Shown: positions 44,701 through 51,793 of the stretch, one piece after another
Layout of the letters: every line of letters begins with the position of its first letter
Numbering within the stretch: the first letter of the stretch is position 1
Source of the DNA: Blautia liquoris
Lineage (GTDB): Bacteria > Bacillota > Clostridia > Lachnospirales > Lachnospiraceae
Direction: 5' to 3'
NCBI RefSeq assembly: GCF_015159595.1
Contig: NZ_CP063304.1
Span: 1,798,001 to 1,862,000 of the forward strand
Length of the DNA stretch: 64,000 nucleotides
Notes under the pieces: model-generated
The model's database searches: none
What the model was told of the DNA's origin: nothing
Seen by the model: the letters and a program-made list of their open reading frames with translations, nothing else
Position numbers and translations under genes: made by a program

Positions 44701-46941
44701 ATCGCCAAGTCCCTGGGTGTTTTTAAAATCTTCAATTGCAATGGCACTTTTTTCTTCCACGCCAGGCGTATCCATATGATTCTGGATTGCAGCAACTGCC
44801 CATCCACGCATATCCAAATCAAAGCTCTTGGCAACTGCCTGCCCTGCCACAATCTGTACTAATTTTTTATCCTCAATTCCCACCGCATCCAATGCATACA
44901 ATGCATAGATGTTACAGGCATACGGTCCATAATTTCCACTATCATCTCTGCAGCTTTGTAAAAGCTCCACAAAGTTAACACCACCATAATCAAAGGGATT
45001 CTCCCCCAGCATCACCAACTCCAGAATAATCCCTGCATAGTCTGTTGCCTGTGTGCGCTTTTGATCCAGCACGTTATAAACATTATAACCATCCAGGTTC
45101 TCTCCCGCTGCCTTCATTGCAAAAATTGTCCAATAAGTTCCGCCAGCCTTCTTTTCTCCCAGATTTTGCTTATAGAATTCCATAACGCTTTTCAGATATG
45201 GTTTTGCAATGCTGATTGCTTCTGAATGATCTGATGTATTTTCCCTCTTTAAAGCAACACTATAGGTATTGACTGTTTCATCGACTCCCGTCACCCGAAA
45301 AACAATCTGATGCTGTGTCCTGGGATCTAACGTCACTGTATGTTCTGCATTCTGTAATACGGCATCGCCGAACTCATCTGCGCGGTTCGCCTTGATTTCG
45401 AGACTATCAGAGCAATCATATTTTAGCTTTACCGGCTTATCCATATCATCCGGTATCAGATAATATTCCTTCTGACCTTTTGTATAACTTGATGTCATCC
45501 TGCCGTTTTCTATAACTTCAAGTGCGTTGAGTGACACATCTGAAACCGTCCAATTAATTGGAATACTGGTCATCACCGCATCCCCTTCTTCTGGTATAAC
45601 GTTGATGTTAACCGCTGTGTCTCTTTCATGGTTATACTTCACCAGAAATCCGCCGTCAACTTCTGTGCTGTTTGGTATCTCAATCTTTGAATCCGAATTT
45701 TTCGCCTCTGCCATGATAAATACATAAGGAGAGACTGACGCTAATTCAACCTTAGTCTCAGAGGTAAGAGGCTCCTTCTTCGTATTCAAAGCCTCACGGA
45801 ACATACCTTTTGCCGTTTTCGCATCAGTTGCTGCCCGATATATCTGTACCGATGCAAGGTCTGTCTCCGTTGCCGGCAATCTGGTATAAGTATTCTCTCC
45901 TTCACGGTAGAGAAGCAGAACAGATGAGCCATACCTCGAAATATCCCTAATTGTCATGGTTTCTTTTGCCTGATGCCCTATAAAAATTATATTATACCCC
46001 TGTTGCAGCACAATTTCTCCAGAACTCCCATCTCCAGAGAAATCCTTCAGCTCGCCACCATTTACACTATAACAATAGTTGTTTTGATAATAAAAATAAT
46101 CCGGCTTCTCAGTCCTGGGCTTTTCATAATACGCATCGCTTGTACTGAGGTTTTCCCTTGAAAGCTTCAGTCTGACAGACGGAATTTTGTCCGGAATAAT
46201 GGCTTTCTCAGGCCATCCACAGAATCCCCATGTAACAGACGTGTTATACCAGTCTGTTATGCCTTTAGCATACTGATATGTTTCATCCAATTCTTTGTAA
46301 TCTTTATCCAATAGCCTAATTTCATCTGGCATATTTGCATAGGGTACACTGGATTTGGTTTTAGCTCTAAGACTCAGAATCACATAATAATCTTTGATCT
46401 GTTCGCCATCCGTAACCGTCAACCGATAGCAACCGCTTCCAAGGGGAAGGTACATCATAGCTTTGCCATCTCCTGCCGGCGGAATCATTTCCAGTGTATG
46501 GAACGGACGTTTTCCTTCCACATCCTCTGGTTCAATTCTTTTTCCGACCATCGCTCCATTTTCTATCGGCCTGTATCCATAGTCATACTCAACCGCCGTA
46601 TTTCTCCCCCTCTCATTAGCTGGATCAGCAATATCTGTAACCGTTAATTCAGCGCTGGAAGAACTTAACACACCGGTGAATCTTACACCGTTAGTACCCT
46701 GATTCGGCATACATATATAAAAAAGATTATCCGCAATCTGCTCCGCCGAATACATATTCAGATTCTGATCGAATACATTTGACCAACTCCCCATACCAAC
46801 GGATAATTCTTCAATATCTGTTGAAGTGCCCTTTACTCCGGCCTGCTCCGGGGCAGCACTCACCGTCTGAGCCGGGACAAGGGAAGACGCAATTAAAATA
46901 AGTGCGCATAAATACGCCACAATTTGTCTGATTTTTTTCAT
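41734..46941 (-). CDS. Giant cell-wall-anchored surface protein with alpha/alpha toroid, helical repeats and VPKTG sorting signal
   Basis: The 1735-residue protein has a signal peptide cleaved near residue 30 (TVSAAP). Beta-rich domains cover about 35-560. An alpha/alpha toroid (about 570-865) includes TYWTIFAMKAAGENLDGYN and SATQSCVIMGLTAAGINL, the fold of the cobalamin-gripping domain of intrinsic factor. About 900-1600 are helical repeats of roughly 60-75 residues with the pattern I-x-x-L-P...L-T-L-E-D-x-x-x-V-x-x-A...Y-x-x-L. A short Asn/Ser/Gly-rich spacer leads to VPKTGDE (about 1697), a hydrophobic helix and KRKREQ, a sortase signal in which Val replaces the usual Leu or Asn. The sortase encoded downstream is the likely anchor enzyme. 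Confidence 0.88.
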   Translation of the reverse strand: MKKIRQIVAYLCALILIASSLVPAQTVSAAPEQAGVKGTSTDIEELSVGMGSWSNVFDQNLNMYSAEQIADNLFYICMPNQGTNGVRFTGVLSSSSAELTVTDIADPANERGRNTAVEYDYGYRPIENGAMVGKRIEPEDVEGKRPFHTLEMIPPAGDGKAMMYLPLGSGCYRLTVTDGEQIKDYYVILSLRAKTKSSVPYANMPDEIRLLDKDYKELDETYQYAKGITDWYNTSVTWGFCGWPEKAIIPDKIPSVRLKLSRENLSTSDAYYEKPRTEKPDYFYYQNNYCYSVNGGELKDFSGDGSSGEIVLQQGYNIIFIGHQAKETMTIRDISRYGSSVLLLYREGENTYTRLPATETDLASVQIYRAATDAKTAKGMFREALNTKKEPLTSETKVELASVSPYVFIMAEAKNSDSKIEIPNSTEVDGGFLVKYNHERDTAVNINVIPEEGDAVMTSIPINWTVSDVSLNALEVIENGRMTSSYTKGQKEYYLIPDDMDKPVKLKYDCSDSLEIKANRADEFGDAVLQNAEHTVTLDPRTQHQIVFRVTGVDETVNTYSVALKRENTSDHSEAISIAKPYLKSVMEFYKQNLGEKKAGGTYWTIFAMKAAGENLDGYNVYNVLDQKRTQATDYAGIILELVMLGENPFDYGGVNFVELLQSCRDDSGNYGPYACNIYALYALDAVGIEDKKLVQIVAGQAVAKSFDLDMRGWAVAAIQNHMDTPGVEEKSAIAIEDFKNTQGLGDPKRGPAIPGAFENFWYYNSNSATQSCVIMGLTAAGINLQESDWRCQGRTPIEYYASCFDENGKPTKESVGTMPAQVVIALSGIINQSCVFPDNMLTLEKVEVLLDRSKSIQTDKVLQGKIDNASRALQTLYDANNGTAAGMGKAYFELNDLVGIADSEWKYDTFMGSEEQKAAVEDVADQIKDLSVAYKDKDKILTAKKAYDNLSEYSSNGDEGTAMLQHYVKHAYKLDYALQYIDLVEAFTDAVESIGTVQENSGTAIQDAYDVYGRMDDEIRKDESVSAAYDKLQKANQVYGVIAAIASLPQLEALTLEDADAVSAARASYDVLDTDLKAQISNSSDLITAEKKIRNLKAVKTVSELIEALPDSKDLSYETDGDAVKKAYQEYMLLTEEQRELLDFDQRDKLLDDYETIKGQQSDAEAVREVIANIADIPALEELTLEDDAFVKSVRGLYESLSTEVLKARVTNYTVLTGAEAKLTALKQEDLLELTRKLPDPGTLEGHKEDGSDMEITEKILQEIAAAVSRYQSMDEALQKVFANENPAEYRKLMDLKQIAEQYNGYIEEVLAPLVEEIASFELPVTKYNMGLAGDLLTRYQANEEAKTYLNSIAWEDGTRLQDKMETVENQLSTLNSDLEAAAKVDNRIEDLPDEVNLGNVKAVTTALEEIQKQYDALSGQAKSFVVYTDRWEDSKRKLADFQEGQNAAQAVITQIKDAVDETNDLLAEDTVLSLKKAESAYDTLTPSQKAQIPESLVKSMDTMKEDISAAKTAESEKNELVTYKGTIPWDVVIKITRIAQSEDSYTRLREELDSEKKALLLNAFDVTAYRILEDGIREDFMPAGGMRLTVHTEEDLSEKTAVIAHLKTDGTVEFLQGEVQEGDLTFTTQSLSSFAAGVIEENTGSEYEDENNNNNNNGSDSKTNPGTSKTGNTGQTGSKNTGSSGNKITAGGKTGVPKTGDELEGQAKTMGILLLASTGVLLLCLKRKREQYN

Positions 46942-46954
46942 ATCTCTTCTCCTT

Positions 46955-46987
46955 TAAAATCGGAGAGACGATTAAACGCCTCTCCGA
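46955..46987 (-). terminator. Weak terminator/attenuator between the small DUF4430-like gene and the giant surface gene
   Basis: TCGGAGAG (46960-46967) pairs with CTCTCCGA (46980-46987), followed by only four Ts on the minus strand. Partial termination here would make the first gene more abundant than the rest. Confidence 0.6.
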
Positions 46988-47041
46988 TGTGTTTCTTATA
47001 AAATATTAAACTTTAGCAATGCAGTGATTCTCAGGTAGTGT

Positions 47042-47647
47042 TTATGAGTTGGGATATGTATAAGAAACTTGCTTATATTCAAATACAACCTCACTCACCG
47101 TACTCAAGTCAATATTGCTTGCATATAATGAGCTCTCATTACCATCAACATCTAAAATCCAGGTATCACCTGTATAAGTCGTCGTGCCATCACCATTGTC
47201 CACAAAGCTTTCGTTAGCTGTTGTAACCCAATCAAAGTACAAGAAGTATATTCCGGGATTCCCAACATATGGATGTAAATCCCAGTCATAGCTTATAGCA
47301 TACGATGTGGATGAACCACCGGGAGTATAGGTTGCGAGAGTCAAAGCATTCAAACTATTTTCCATTGCGTATGCCTTAATCAAGGCATCTGCCACTGTCG
47401 GAACCTTGACCCCCTCTGTGTCATAATCCGTGTATGGTGTTGTGGTGTAATAGTGTCCGTCAGTTCCTACTTCAGCCTGAATAGCGCTGATTGATACCGT
47501 TTGTTCAGCTACTGTACTACCTTTGTTTATAATGGTTACATCCACCGTACCACTGGGTGCCGCGAACACACTCATGCTCATGGAGAATACCATCACCATT
47601 GCCAGAACAACTCCAACCATCCTCTTAACTAAATTCTTTAACCTCAT
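47042..47647 (-). CDS. Small secreted DUF4430-like protein, first gene of the cobalamin riboswitch operon
   Basis: The 201-residue protein has a signal peptide (about 1-29, ending SVFA). The mature part is beta-rich with VPTVADALIKAYAMENSL, GNPGIYFLYFDWVT and WILDVDGNESSLYAS, then SEVVFEYKQVSY. This order resembles the DUF4430 pattern of a helix after T-V, a surface strand with an asparagine/glycine turn, and a final hydrophobic strand, but similarity is weak. It has no anchor, so it should be released. The ATG at 47647 has AAAGGAG five bases before it. It lies 154 bases after the riboswitch. Confidence 0.75.
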   Translation of the reverse strand: MRLKNLVKRMVGVVLAMVMVFSMSMSVFAAPSGTVDVTIINKGSTVAEQTVSISAIQAEVGTDGHYYTTTPYTDYDTEGVKVPTVADALIKAYAMENSLNALTLATYTPGGSSTSYAISYDWDLHPYVGNPGIYFLYFDWVTTANESFVDNGDGTTTYTGDTWILDVDGNESSLYASNIDLSTVSEVVFEYKQVSYTYPNS

Positions 47648-47800
47648 TGTTACTCCTTTCTCCGCTTTTCCAAGCGGGTTAAGTATTACTAACGTAAAAG
47701 TTCCTATCATACTGGGACGGCGCCTGTCCCACTATAATCGATAATACTTATCGGAGTGTACAAAAAATACACCTCCATTCTGCCTATGGACGTAGCATCT

Positions 47801-47976
47801 GGGAATTTTGTGTTCGTATTCTGACTTGGGTTCCTCCTACTCAAAAGCACCTTCCCGGATATCCTCCAGTGGCATCTTGCTTTCTTTCGTCCCCCATACA
47901 GCAGGGATAACTGTTCCGGATTCTCACCGGATTCCTTTAAACAGAGCGTATGCTCTGACCACAAAAATTTCTCAAT
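47801..47976 (-). ncRNA. Cobalamin riboswitch RS1
   Basis: The minus strand shows the conserved aptamer core GGAATCCGGTGAGAATCCGG (47915-47934), GCCACTGG (47867-47874) and GGGAAGGTGC. The outer stem pairs TTTTGTG with CACAAAA. The B12-box position reads AAGTCAGAATAC, which differs from the common AGCCAGGAGACC but keeps the CAG-A-AC skeleton. Cobalamin normally shuts off the downstream genes. A GGGAC/GTCCC hairpin at 47714-47730 lacks a T-run, so the mode of control is unclear. The 415 bases between this operon's first gene and the LRR gene hold only this element and its promoter. Confidence 0.87.
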
Positions 47977-47999
47977 ATTCAGTTTTCTTTTATAACTAT

Positions 48000-48028
48000 A
48001 GTATAATCTTATATATCTGGTTTGTCAA
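48000..48028 (-). promoter_or_regulatory. Promoter of the riboswitch RS1 operon
   Basis: Minus-strand TTGACA (48023-48028), 17-base spacer, TATACT (48000-48005), both near perfect, 30 bases before the riboswitch and just after the stop of the LRR gene. Confidence 0.85.
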
Positions 48029-48061
48029 TATTTAACATATTATTTCTTTCCCTCCTCTCTT

Positions 48062-48901
48062 CTATAGGTATTCTACCTGAAATCCGGATTTCCGGCAATA
48101 ACCGTCTACTTTTCCACCCTTCCTGCAACGGATTCTGGCTGCCTTATTGATGACCCAAGGTCCAATTTCTACCGGATCTCCTGGAATCTCCAGAACTTTC
48201 AGCCGGTTACAACCGTGGAACGCCCACTTTTCAATCACTTTTACATGGTCAGGAATCTGCACGTATTCCAGCTGGTTGCATTTTAAGAATGCGCTGTCCC
48301 CAATCCTTACCAACCCCTCCGGCAGTATCAGCTCTTTTAATGCCGTCTGATAGAACGCTTCCATGCCAATCTCTTTCAGACCGGTCGGAAACTTCATCTC
48401 CTCTAGTGCCGTACATTTGTAAAATGCCCGCCGTTCGATTCTTGTAATCCCATCTGGAAGGACTATGGAATTCAGATGGGAACAGCCTGCGAAGGTCTCC
48501 GTCTTAATCTCCTGATAGAGACTTCCCCGCTCAAATTGAACCTGCTCCAGACGCCGGCACTGTGCAAATGCCCGTTTGCCTATGAAATTGGCTGTTCCGG
48601 GAATGTGCACCTGGCTAAGTCTGGTACAGTTGGAAAACGCTTCCTTCCTGACGAACACGATTCCCTGCATCTCCACATTCCGAAGTGCCGTGTTTTCAAA
48701 GCTTTGGGCACCCACCTCTTTCACATGTTCGGGCAAAATGACCCGCCGTAATTTGTTGTTATTTTGAAAAGCTCCCTCACCAATCGCACGACAATTCGGA
48801 TCTGCCGTCCATTCTTTTTGTTTTTCGATTGCTTTTCCCTGTGCTTTTGTAAACGTATACCCGGATTCCGCCTTCCTCCAAACGGAAACCCTTTCACCCA
48901 A
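48062..48901 (-). CDS. BspA-like leucine-rich repeat (LRR_5) protein
   Basis: The 279-residue protein consists almost wholly of LRR_5 units of about 23 residues, such as AFYKCTALEEMKFPTGLKEIGMEAF and AFHGCNRLKVLEIPG. BspA-type repeats bind proteins or other ligands, often at the cell surface, but no signal peptide or anchor is visible here. The TTG at 48901 has GGGAGG seven bases upstream; the GTG at 48916 lies within that site. A cobalamin riboswitch with a terminator precedes the gene, so I place it in the cobalamin system. Confidence 0.78.
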   Translation of the reverse strand: MGERVSVWRKAESGYTFTKAQGKAIEKQKEWTADPNCRAIGEGAFQNNNKLRRVILPEHVKEVGAQSFENTALRNVEMQGIVFVRKEAFSNCTRLSQVHIPGTANFIGKRAFAQCRRLEQVQFERGSLYQEIKTETFAGCSHLNSIVLPDGITRIERRAFYKCTALEEMKFPTGLKEIGMEAFYQTALKELILPEGLVRIGDSAFLKCNQLEYVQIPDHVKVIEKWAFHGCNRLKVLEIPGDPVEIGPWVINKAARIRCRKGGKVDGYCRKSGFQVEYL

Positions 48902-48983
48902 TATATCACCTCCCACAGTAACACAAGTATATGTACACCCCAGAGGGGCTTTATTATATGGAAAACCAGATTTCCAATATAAT

Positions 48984-49009
48984 AAAAAGATGCAGCATCA
49001 CACTGCACC
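48984..49009 (-). terminator. Terminator-like hairpin between riboswitch RS2 and the LRR gene
   Basis: On the minus strand GGTGCAG pairs with CTGCATC around seven bases, followed by TTTTT. It is the best candidate for the expression platform of RS2. A second hairpin without T-run lies at 48953-48983. Confidence 0.7.
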
Positions 49010-49073
49010 TCAGCTTTCAATCACAAGAAAATAGAGCTATCTTAACGATTACCTTCGCTGCCGCAGTATGCGC

Positions 49074-49144
49074 ATGATAAATAGGAAATTTCTCTTTATA
49101 AAAAGGGTACAAAAAGAACGACAATTTCCCACTCCATTTATCAT
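49074..49144 (-). promoter_or_regulatory. Long hairpin directly 3' of riboswitch RS2
   Basis: ATGATAAAT and ATTTATCAT close a stem with further GGAAATT-type pairing inside, spanning 71 bases without a T-run. It may belong to the switching region of RS2. Confidence 0.45.
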
Positions 49145-49164
49145 TGCGTGTAATAATTGGCAAC

Positions 49165-49352
49165 AGCTTTAAGCAGGTCTCCTGGCTTACGCAATCCCAT
49201 CTCTCCCCTTCTCATACAATTTTAAAATGTGTACAATGGTATATGGAGAAATTACGCGCATACAGTAGCACGACTGCCAAGGATTCTAACCTTGTTCCCT
49301 CTTGGCCTGACGCCTGTACCCAATCGCACATAGCACCAGGAACTTAAGACCG
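49165..49352 (-). ncRNA. Cobalamin riboswitch RS2
   Basis: The minus strand has the classic B12 box AAGCCAGGAGACCTGC (49173-49188), the core GGGAACAAGG...AATCCTTGG (49279-49299) and TGCTACTGTA. These are conserved parts of the cobalamin aptamer. It sits 260 bases upstream of the LRR gene, with two hairpins and a terminator in between. The 660-base gap from the LRR gene to the NlpC/P60 gene holds this riboswitch, its hairpins, its promoter and the NlpC/P60 terminator. Confidence 0.92.
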
Positions 49353-49373
49353 GTAATTGTTTGTTATTATTTT

Positions 49374-49402
49374 AGTCTAGCACAGCATACGGAAGTATAC
49401 AA
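49374..49402 (-). promoter_or_regulatory. Promoter of riboswitch RS2 transcript
   Basis: Minus-strand TTGTAT (49397-49402), 17-base spacer, TAGACT (49374-49379) with an extended TGC before the -10 box. Confidence 0.65.
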
Positions 49403-49498
49403 GTAATAATACAAATTTTGTTATTTTCAACGATTATTTCACTTTATATTCGTCAGAATTTCACAGAATAGCAACACTTGAATTTCTTTCGAACACAG

Positions 49499-49549
49499 AA
49501 AAATCCCTGCTAAAGATCAGCTGTCAAAATTTCTGATCCCTAGCAGGGT
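49499..49549 (-). terminator. Terminator of the NlpC/P60 gene
   Basis: CCCTGCTAAAGATCAG (49506-49521) and CTGATCCCTAGCAGGG (49534-49549) form a long stem; TTTTT follows on the minus strand. Confidence 0.9.
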
Positions 49550-49560
49550 ATTGCACTGAT

Positions 49561-51318
49561 TTACATCATATTGTCTGGAACATAGACATCCGCATACTGA
49601 ACACCGAATTGTTTTGCCTCTTCATGACTGTTCATATAAATATCAATATGTCCGTATGGTGTTCCTCTATCCTCCACGGTAAACACCTGTCCGCCAATAT
49701 TCAATTTTGTTCCGAAACCAATCCCTCCGACAGCGACAGTTCGTCCCTGTACCGGCATCCTGCCGCTGGCAGTCGGTCCCTTCGACCACTTTCCGCAGCA
49801 AATTGGGCAGCTGCAGTATGCAGTGAGTTTAAACCTGCCGAGATATATTCCGGACGGTTTTGCTCGTCCCTGATTCAGCAGTTGGAATATGGGATTGACT
49901 CCCATCGCGTTTTGATCCTCGATCACACGAACGGCCCAGGGAACCTTTGCATAGTCCACATTGGAGATCACAATGCCGGTCTTCGTACTCTGAGCATTGA
50001 TCGCTTTCCCGTCTCCCATGTAGATCATGACATGGTAGATGGTTCCATTGGGTCTCGCATAGAAGATCAAGTCTCCGGGTTTTGCCTCCGCAGCCGGAAT
50101 TCTGGTTCCCGCATATGCCTGCTCTCTTGATGTACGCGGCAGGGAATAGCCAAAGCGTTTAAATACCTGCATCACATAACCGGAACAGTCGGCGCCGTCT
50201 GTCAGACTCACACCACCCCAGACATAGGGATGTCCCAGAAACTGCTGTGAAAATTTCAGAAGCGATGACCGAACCTCACTTCCGGCTTCTACTTCTCTCA
50301 CCGTATAGGGAGAATAGCGATAAGCTTTGTTCTCATATTCGGCAATCATACATTCCGCCAGAGAGAATTTGTTCTCACCGAGTGCATCCACCTGCATATG
50401 AGCATCTTCGTCCATCATCAGGTACTCGCGCAGAATGAATCCCCGTACTTCACCAGACTCCACATAGACCCAAGGCTGGTCTTTGTCGGCTATGACAAAG
50501 CACATTCCGCCGCGATTCAATCTTCCGACTACGCGAGAGGAGATATTCTTCTCCTCATGGATATTGACAAACGTTTCCACCTTGGCCAGTGCGTAGTCCT
50601 TGTCGATCGTCTGAAAAAAGGAGGCATCTGCATAATCTCCCCAGTTAAAGGAGATCGGTGTATGGTCAGCATAAATTCCGGGAATATAATTCGTTGACGG
50701 GGATATTCCTGGATCATCTGCCCCGGAATTCGTCTCCGGAACAGGTGCTGCCGGTTTTTGTAGTGGTGTCGGATCTGGCGTCGGTGCCGGGCTTTCTGAA
50801 TTCACTCCAGGGGTCGGTTCCGGATCTTGATTTTCAGGATCGGTCGGTTCTGTCTCTGACCCTGTTCCCGGAGTTGGCGTTGGCGTCGGGTTTGCCGGAT
50901 CTGTTCCCGGATCTGTGTCAGGTGCCGGATCTGTTCCCGGATCCGGTGGCAGCGCAGGATCCGGTGTCGTCTCCTCCGGAAGATTCGGATCGGTCTCAGA
51001 ACCCGAATCAGGTGCCGGGTTCTCCGGTGTCGTTCCCGGATCCGATATCGGAGTGTTCGTATCTTCCGGAACTGATGCGGTATCTTCCGGTGACACTGTC
51101 ACATCCGCATCACCCGGCTGTACGGATGCTCGAAACGAACCTGCATCCGTTCCGGCAGGAGAAACAGATGTCGGCGAATCAAAAGCCGCACCCATCGCAG
51201 ATAAAGGCTGTGCAAAAAAAAGCGATGTACTCAATACACAGGACACAGTTAAAATTCTTTTTTTTGAAGTCTTACAGGGATCTTTCGTTTGATTAGGTAT
51301 CAAATTTGTAATTTTCAT
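49561..51318 (-). CDS. Secreted NlpC/P60 peptidoglycan hydrolase with SH3-like and 3D domains
   Basis: The 585-residue protein has a signal peptide (about 15-42, KKRILTVSCVL...SAMGAA). A Pro/Thr/Asp/Glu-rich spacer (about 45-205) follows, then an SH3-like domain (about 235-310), and an NlpC/P60 endopeptidase domain with catalytic cysteine in DGADCSGYV and histidine in IYHVMIYMGDG. The C-terminal 3D domain has TASGRMPVQGRTVAVG and the three aspartates (VEDRG, HIDIY) that suggest lytic transglycosylase-like activity. The combination would cut both peptide and glycan parts of the wall. Starts upstream of 51318 lie at or near the predicted transcription start, so I use 51318. Confidence 0.9.
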   Translation of the reverse strand: MKITNLIPNQTKDPCKTSKKRILTVSCVLSTSLFFAQPLSAMGAAFDSPTSVSPAGTDAGSFRASVQPGDADVTVSPEDTASVPEDTNTPISDPGTTPENPAPDSGSETDPNLPEETTPDPALPPDPGTDPAPDTDPGTDPANPTPTPTPGTGSETEPTDPENQDPEPTPGVNSESPAPTPDPTPLQKPAAPVPETNSGADDPGISPSTNYIPGIYADHTPISFNWGDYADASFFQTIDKDYALAKVETFVNIHEEKNISSRVVGRLNRGGMCFVIADKDQPWVYVESGEVRGFILREYLMMDEDAHMQVDALGENKFSLAECMIAEYENKAYRYSPYTVREVEAGSEVRSSLLKFSQQFLGHPYVWGGVSLTDGADCSGYVMQVFKRFGYSLPRTSREQAYAGTRIPAAEAKPGDLIFYARPNGTIYHVMIYMGDGKAINAQSTKTGIVISNVDYAKVPWAVRVIEDQNAMGVNPIFQLLNQGRAKPSGIYLGRFKLTAYCSCPICCGKWSKGPTASGRMPVQGRTVAVGGIGFGTKLNIGGQVFTVEDRGTPYGHIDIYMNSHEEAKQFGVQYADVYVPDNMM

Positions 51319-51401
51319 AATAGTAACCTTGGTTCCTTCGTATGTAACTCGTTGTAATTCAGTAATCGAAATCATTCCATCTATTTCCAAGTATCATCTC
51401 G

Positions 51402-51430
51402 ATTTTAACACAATGTCCGCCAGAATACAA
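51402..51430 (-). promoter_or_regulatory. Promoter of the NlpC/P60 gene
   Basis: Minus-strand TTGTAT (51425-51430), 17-base spacer, TAAAAT (51402-51407). Transcription would start near 51395. Confidence 0.6.
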
Positions 51431-51466
51431 ACTATATTATGGATTTTGTCACTTCAGACAAATATC

Positions 51467-51793
51467 TTACTTGATTTTCGTCGGAATACCGCAGAACATT
51501 CGGGTCACTTCGTCAGATTCTTCTGCAAGAATGTTCAGACAATATCCAATTGCTTCCCTCCATTTTCTCATCAGTGGATCAACCGGTACAACGCCGCAGG
51601 ATATGTCATCGCAAACAATGACTTTGTCCCGATAATCCTCCCTGTGATCTTGAATATACTTTACGGGGTCTTCTCCTGCTTTTATCAGCTCCAGTATATA
51701 GACATGAAACTCATCCAGAACTCTGTCTTTATTATAATGCTTTAATGCATATTCATACTTTCCCTGATATGCTCCGCCAAAAATCAGAACCAA
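51467..51793 (-). CDS. Short CobU-like P-loop protein
   Basis: The 108-residue protein resembles the adenosylcobinamide kinase/guanylyltransferase family at both ends: a strand and P-loop LIFGGAYQGK, and the C-terminal VVPVDPLMRKWREAIGYCLNILAEESDEV. The P-loop has Tyr where Ser or Thr normally binds Mg, and the guanylylated-histidine region of CobU is missing, so full activity is doubtful. The TTG at 51793 has GGAGG eight bases upstream, inside the preceding cobU; the alternative ATG at 51829 lacks a site. It overlaps cobU, suggesting the two form one complex. Confidence 0.72.
   Translation of the reverse strand: MVLIFGGAYQGKYEYALKHYNKDRVLDEFHVYILELIKAGEDPVKYIQDHREDYRDKVIVCDDISCGVVPVDPLMRKWREAIGYCLNILAEESDEVTRMFCGIPTKIK

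Noticed and set aside
47707-47964. 85-codon minus-strand frame
   Set aside because: It overlaps the cobalamin riboswitch RS1, whose conserved aptamer core explains the sequence better.
48721-49020. 99-codon minus-strand frame with a hydrophobic stretch, considered as a signal peptide for the LRR protein
   Set aside because: It runs through the terminator hairpins and overlaps the LRR gene in another frame without any matching junction.
49144-49347. 67-codon plus-strand frame
   Set aside because: It is antisense to riboswitch RS2, which has the standard B12 box.
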